Position numbers and translations under genes: made by a program
Shown: piece after piece, positions 59,512 through 64,000 of the stretch
Layout: every line of letters begins with the position of its first letter
How positions within the stretch are numbered: the stretch's first letter is position 1
The notes under the pieces: generated by a model
What the model saw: the letters and a program-made list of their open reading frames with translations, nothing else
Told to the model about the DNA's origin: nothing
Database searches by the model: none
Assembly: GCF_032884065.1 (NCBI RefSeq)
Contig: NC_088868.1
Span: 7,336,758-7,400,757, forward strand
DNA length: 64,000 nucleotides
Reading direction: 5' to 3'
Origin: Artemia franciscana
Lineage: Eukaryota; Arthropoda; Branchiopoda; Anostraca; Artemiidae

Positions 59512-59577
59512 AACAACCAACATGGACGGCAAGCATCTTGCCTCAGAGGTTACTTCCTTGGGTTTGGTTATAGTCAC
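59512..59577 (-). CDS. MYND zinc-finger protein, upstream internal exon
   Basis: A 22-codon minus-strand exon, VTITKPKEVTSEARCLPSM then LVV, between a pyrimidine-rich acceptor ending GGTCAG at 59578 and a perfect donor GTAAGT at 59511. It is phase 0 on both sides, so it joins in frame to DDSRVTVSPSSS of the exon at 49988. It is short and of unknown family, so the link to the MYND exon rests on strand, phase and sequence style. Earlier exons should lie beyond 59.6 kb and none was recognised. Confidence 0.6.
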
Positions 59578-59714
59578 CTGACCCTATTCAGCAAGGAAAC
59601 AAAAGCACACAATTAAAATAAGGTCAAAAACGTAAAGAAACACAGGTCTGAAAGTTGGTGGACTTTTTGGAGTAGGGGGAGGGGAGGAGGTTAAAGGTTA
59701 CGAATTGGGGCAAT

Positions 59715-60450
59715 TCAGAAAGAAGCATACTAGAACAACAAGAGCCAAGAGTTTATATGACACTTGTGAGGAGGTCGGAACAGCCAAGATCCTTCAGCCC
59801 CCCAGATGGTCAAATCAGGGAAAACGACTGTTATCAAGTCAAATTGATCATGTCCCTGACATGCCTACCAATTTTCATCGTCCTAGCACGTCCAGAAGCA
59901 CTGGACTCGCCAAACTCTGTCCGAACTCGCCAAAGCACTGGAATCCCCCTTCTCCCAACTCCCCCAAAGAGAGTGGATCCAGTCCAGTCATATCAATCGC
60001 GTATCTAGGAGTTGTGCTTATTCTTCCTACCAAGTTTCATCCCGATCTCTCCACTCTAAGCGTTTTCAAAGATTTCCGGTTTCCCCATCAAACTCCCCCC
60101 AATGTCACCTCACCGGATCCAGTTGGGATTTAAAATAAGAGCTCTGAGACACGAGCTCCTTATAAATATCAATTTTCATTAAGAACCGATAACCCGTTCG
60201 TAAGTTAAAAGTAACTCATTTTTTCTAATTTTTCTGAATTAACCGTCCTTCCACTGCCCCACCTCCCCCCCAGATGATCGAATCGGGGAAGTGACTATTT
60301 ATAATTTAATCTGGCCCGGTCCCTGATACAACGGCCACCTTTCATCGTCCTAACTTATCTGGAAGTGCCCGAACTAGAAAAACCGGGACCGACAGACAGA
60401 CAGAAATTGCGATCGCTATATGTCACTTGATAAATACCATTGACAATGTA
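59715..60450 (+). repeat. Family X repeat, shorter copy
   Basis: AACAAGAGCCAAGAG near 59738, CCCCAGATGGTCAAATC near 59799, the CCTAGCACGTCCAGAAGCAC block, one internal sub-repeat, and the end ACAGACAGACAGAAATTGCG with CACTTGATAAATACCATTG, a decayed form of the terminal hairpin. The 142-codon frame over it (59705-60133) is repeat noise, and matching frames appear in other copies. Confidence 0.8.
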
Positions 60451-63329
60451 TCTCCAGCCTCTTCTAAAATGATCTCATATAGCCCTAGACATAAAGAAAC
60501 TACCCCCTCCAAAAAAAAAGAAAAGATAGAATTCTTAGTGTATAATATGAAGCTAGTATCAATGAATCATATTTCTTTGTTTTTTAATCAGTTGTTACAT
60601 TTTACTTCATAGCTCAAGGCTATATGAAACCATTAGAGGGGGGGGGGACGTGTCAAACACGAATCGAACCATGAAAATGAGCATCAAATTAGCAATCTAA
60701 AAACTTGTCTCTTTTTGTTCTAGCATGTCGACATCTGAAGAGGCGGAATTATTAACCTTTATTCGGATGACATAAGTCAGATGAATCTCAAAACTGATTT
60801 CAAACGCGGCAGAGGGGGGGGGGGTATTTAACAAAATGGTTCAGAATATGATTACTGAAATTGAATAACAGGGCAAAGGTGAAGATGAAGATAAAGACAA
60901 AATGGTCACAACTAACCCTAAAAATCAGCAAGAAATAATAGTAAGCATTATAAAAGTGAGGAAAGAAAAAATTCCGCAAGCCTGTAACTTCAAAAATTTT
61001 GAAAGGGGAAAGTTGGCAGTCCTTTTATTTGCTTTCATAAAATATACACGTGTAGAACCAGCTCCCCCCTCCACCAAAAATAAAAGATATTTGAAATTTA
61101 TACCCAAAATTCAAAATATTTTTCATTTAATAGCCCATTTTTTGTTGTCTGTTATTTTCGAATTACGAACACATTCAAGCAAATAATTTAATAAACAACT
61201 CGTGTCGTATAAAAATATTCACCCTATTTTCCTGTTGGAACAAAAAAACCGACGGATCTTGGGGGCAGCCCCCCCCCCTGTTACTGAGATCCACTAGTGG
61301 ACCCCTATATAAAGATGAAATACATCTATTAACTCTATATTTCTATCTTTTTAACTACATGCTTCAATTTCATGTTATTAGCTAAAAACTGCCATGTTTA
61401 TTTATTCTTTCAGCCCTATTCGTACCCGTCTACAAGGGTTCAGAACAATCTGCAAACTATTACCAGGAATCGAACCTCCACCGAGGATTTAAACGATTAT
61501 TGTGCATGTGTTTAGGACTGTCAATTTTTATTTTAATCGTTTTGGCTCTAATCCCAACATCTATCAGTCTTGGATCTAGGTTTAACTTAATTTTTTTTTT
61601 ATGATTCTTGCAAATTTTGAAATTTATATTTAAAATTAGAAAAACCTACATTTAAGTTATAAACTTTGTATTTAAATTCAAAAATGTATAATGATATTTT
61701 ATGATTTGTAATAATTTACAAATTTACCAATTAAATCATAGATTATAAAGAAATTGTTTGTCCTTCCTTTTTTGAAAAAGATTTAAAATGAATTTGCTGA
61801 TTGGTATTAAAAGTTCACTCGACTAAGATTTATGTTTCAATTTAGAAAACAAAAAATTTAATTGACATTCTAAAGTTTGTACTTACATTTAAAAATTTAC
61901 AACGACATTTTAAAGTTTTTTAATTTAGAAATTTATCACTTTAACTTTAAATTATGAAAAAATCCTTCGCCTTACCCTTTCTTTATCAGAAAATGTTTAA
62001 TATTAAATTCATAGATTTGTTTTAAAATTCCATTAATTTTCCCAAATTTCTGGAAACTTCTTACTCAAATTACCAATTTTTGTATGATCCACCCTAAATT
62101 AAAAAACCCAGTGTATATGCCACACTAAAAAAAAATAAATAAAAAATAAATAAAACCTACAAAATAAATTAATTGTTTTTAGTATTCAGTTTTTCTCCAT
62201 TGAATGGAGTTTTCCCTTTCTTCAATATTTTGTTTTCTTTGTGGTTTTGAGTTAGTGTTTATATGTATTTACACCCCTCCCTCCATTTTGAAGGTCACGA
62301 TGCCTTCGTAAGAGCAAAAATCTAAAGCTTAAAACTTCTATCTGGATTAGAACAATTCGAAAATATCTTTTATTCTTTGAAAAATTAAGGCCGTGATTAA
62401 GCGAACTTGAAAACATCGAGGTTCAAAATTAAAATTAGGGTAGCATTCTGTCTCTCAATTCTCTAGAGATCGTCGATTGTCAAAAACCCTCCAAATAGCA
62501 CTTATTCATTGGCGGAAATAGCAGGTTAATTATACCAGCTTGTCAATCTGGTCTCTAGGGGTGTTATCGGCCATCTGGAACGATTCCTTCTGGCAAAAAA
62601 CTTGTAAAAGTTTCAGGTAGCTGAAAAAATTCTACGGGACTGTTCGAAAACAGGAAAATACATCGAGAAATGGTTGCAATCATCTTACAGGTTATTGTCT
62701 TCTGCTCATGATAGTACCGATTTTATTCTAAAAGCAATATCCTTCATAGAGTACACTTGTGAAAAAGAGTTAGACATTTTCTAAGATTTCTAAGCAATTA
62801 GAGGAAATAGAGCAAAATCCTAGCAAACATTTTGTAGCATCTTCAAGAAGCTACGGCCTGATATTAAAAGCGGTATCTTCCACCAATGAATACTTGAGTA
62901 CTTTTTGAATATAAACTTTCAATTTTAACATGGGATTTTCGAGTTCCATCATTTCACTTAATGACGGCCTTAAGGAAATTTTTCTGGTTTGTCTGTCTCC
63001 AAATGATGAAAAAATCGAAATTGTGTTTTGACGTATTAGGTGTCTCTAGACTACTTTAGTTCTTTTCATTCAGCAAAAGGTCTTATTTTATTTGCGTGAA
63101 GGGGGATCCCACCTCCCCCTGGGTGCAATGACTGTATCAATATATCAATTTTGCTCTATATTTTGAAGATATTGGCCTTGGGTGTTCCCAGCTTCGCTTT
63201 TTCTTATTGCGTTGTACAGGGGGACATAATAAATAGAGAAAAAATGAAAAAAACAAACAAAAACTGTCAAATACAAAAGTAAATATAAACAATAATGTTA
63301 ATAACAATAATAATAATAACAGAGAAGAA
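60451..63329. other. AT-rich stretch, no gene seen
   Basis: Several C- or G-runs (60639, 60812, 61268) of the G-tract element type. 61.56-62.0 kb repeats ATTTAAAATTA/AAATTTATA-like words. No supported frame, tRNA or transposon core. Confidence 0.5.
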
Positions 63330-63905
63330 AAGTTTATGAAGGAGGGCACTTATCAAAAAAAGAAGTAAGTATAACTAACGAATTGAAAAGAGAGAGAAAA
63401 GAAGAGAGTATTAGGTTTATACTAATGAAGCAGAACGCTTAGCAAATTAATGAGGAAGTATACATAATGAATAGAGAAAAGAAGAAACAATCTAAGGTTT
63501 ATAGTTATGAAGGAGAAAATCTGGCAAATAAGTGAGCACAAATGACGAATAAAGAGAAAAGAAGAAAAAAGATTTACATTTATGAAGGAGTACACTTAGT
63601 ACATAAAGGAGTGAGCATGGATAAAATGAGTATAGAGAAAAGAAGAAAAAAGGACTCCATTTATGAAGGAGAACACTTAGTACATAAAGGAGTGAGCACA
63701 GATAAAATGAATAGAGAGAACAGAAGAGAAAGGTTTACATTTATGACGGAGGACACTAAGTACGTAAAGGAGTGAGCATAAATAAAATGAATAGAGAGAA
63801 AAGAAGAAAAATCGGTTTTCCTTTATGAAGGAGGATACTTAGCGAATAAATAAATTAGAATGAATAATGAAGAAAGGGAGAGAAAAGAAGACAAAAAGGG
63901 TCAAA
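63330..63905 (+). repeat. 81-base tandem repeat, about seven units
   Basis: The marker (T)TTATGAAGGAG.(A/G)CACTTAG recurs near 63333, 63415, 63503, 63579, 63660, 63741 and 63822. The later intervals are exactly 81 bases; earlier ones vary. Each unit also has ATAAA.GAGTGAGCA and ATAGAGA(A)AAGAAGA. 81 is 27 codons, so a repeat-peptide frame opens at 63542-63775 (HLVHKGVS.DKM and basic patches). The frame closes in the older units. I treat it as a minisatellite. Confidence 0.85.
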
Positions 63906-64000
63906 GTTTAAGAAAGAGGACACAGAGAATCATATCTAGCTCCAGCATCAATATACTCTCCTTATGGGAAGATAGTTCTTGTAGTTGGTTGATACGATTG

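Overview
This is a eukaryotic (metazoan) genomic window: AT-rich, intron-rich and crowded with repeats. It carries the 3' exons of three intron-split host genes, one tRNA gene, about ten broken LINE fragments, tRNA-derived SINEs, several inverted-repeat (MITE/foldback) elements, a dead pogo-type transposase, at least seven tandem arrays, three long (TA)n tracts and one 100-base assembly gap. The repeat mix would suit an arthropod, perhaps a crustacean such as a brine shrimp, but that is an impression and nothing in the window proves it.

Layout. 1-4.4 kb: a reverse-oriented copy of an unclassified repeat family (called family X here), a 110-base-type tandem array, a long (TA)n tract and a LINE tail. 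4.4-9.1 kb: the last two exons of EMG1/NEP1 (18S rRNA pseudouridine methyltransferase, + strand), separated by a 4.3 kb intron full of LINE debris and a diverged tandem repeat. 9.13-9.20 kb: a tRNA-Arg(TCG) gene on the minus strand. 9.2-24.2 kb: repeats, including a hAT-like MITE, a foldback element and an almost complete but broken CR1/Jockey-type LINE on the minus strand. 24.2-35.6 kb: the last four exons of WDR43/UTP5 (SSU processome, + strand); their introns hold two SINEs, a LINE, the gap and a 72-base hairpin minisatellite. 35.9-38.5 kb: a satellite of sixteen 139-base units. 38.5-43.6 kb: two unassigned candidate exons, a LINE tail, the pogo-like relic and a 230-base tandem duplication. 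44.3-59.6 kb: three exons of a MYND zinc-finger protein on the minus strand; its introns hold LINE pieces, two full-length-like copies of family X, a foldback element and a 20-unit array. 59.6-64 kb: another family X copy, AT-rich sequence and an 81-base array.

How the genes relate. EMG1 and WDR43 both act in nucleolar small-subunit ribosome assembly and lie next to each other on the same strand, with a tRNA gene between them. No retrovirus-like or LTR element, CRISPR array or prokaryote-type operon was seen. The WD40-encoding 5' exons of WDR43 should lie between 9.2 and 24.2 kb, but I could not find them by eye. EMG1 and the MYND gene continue beyond the window.
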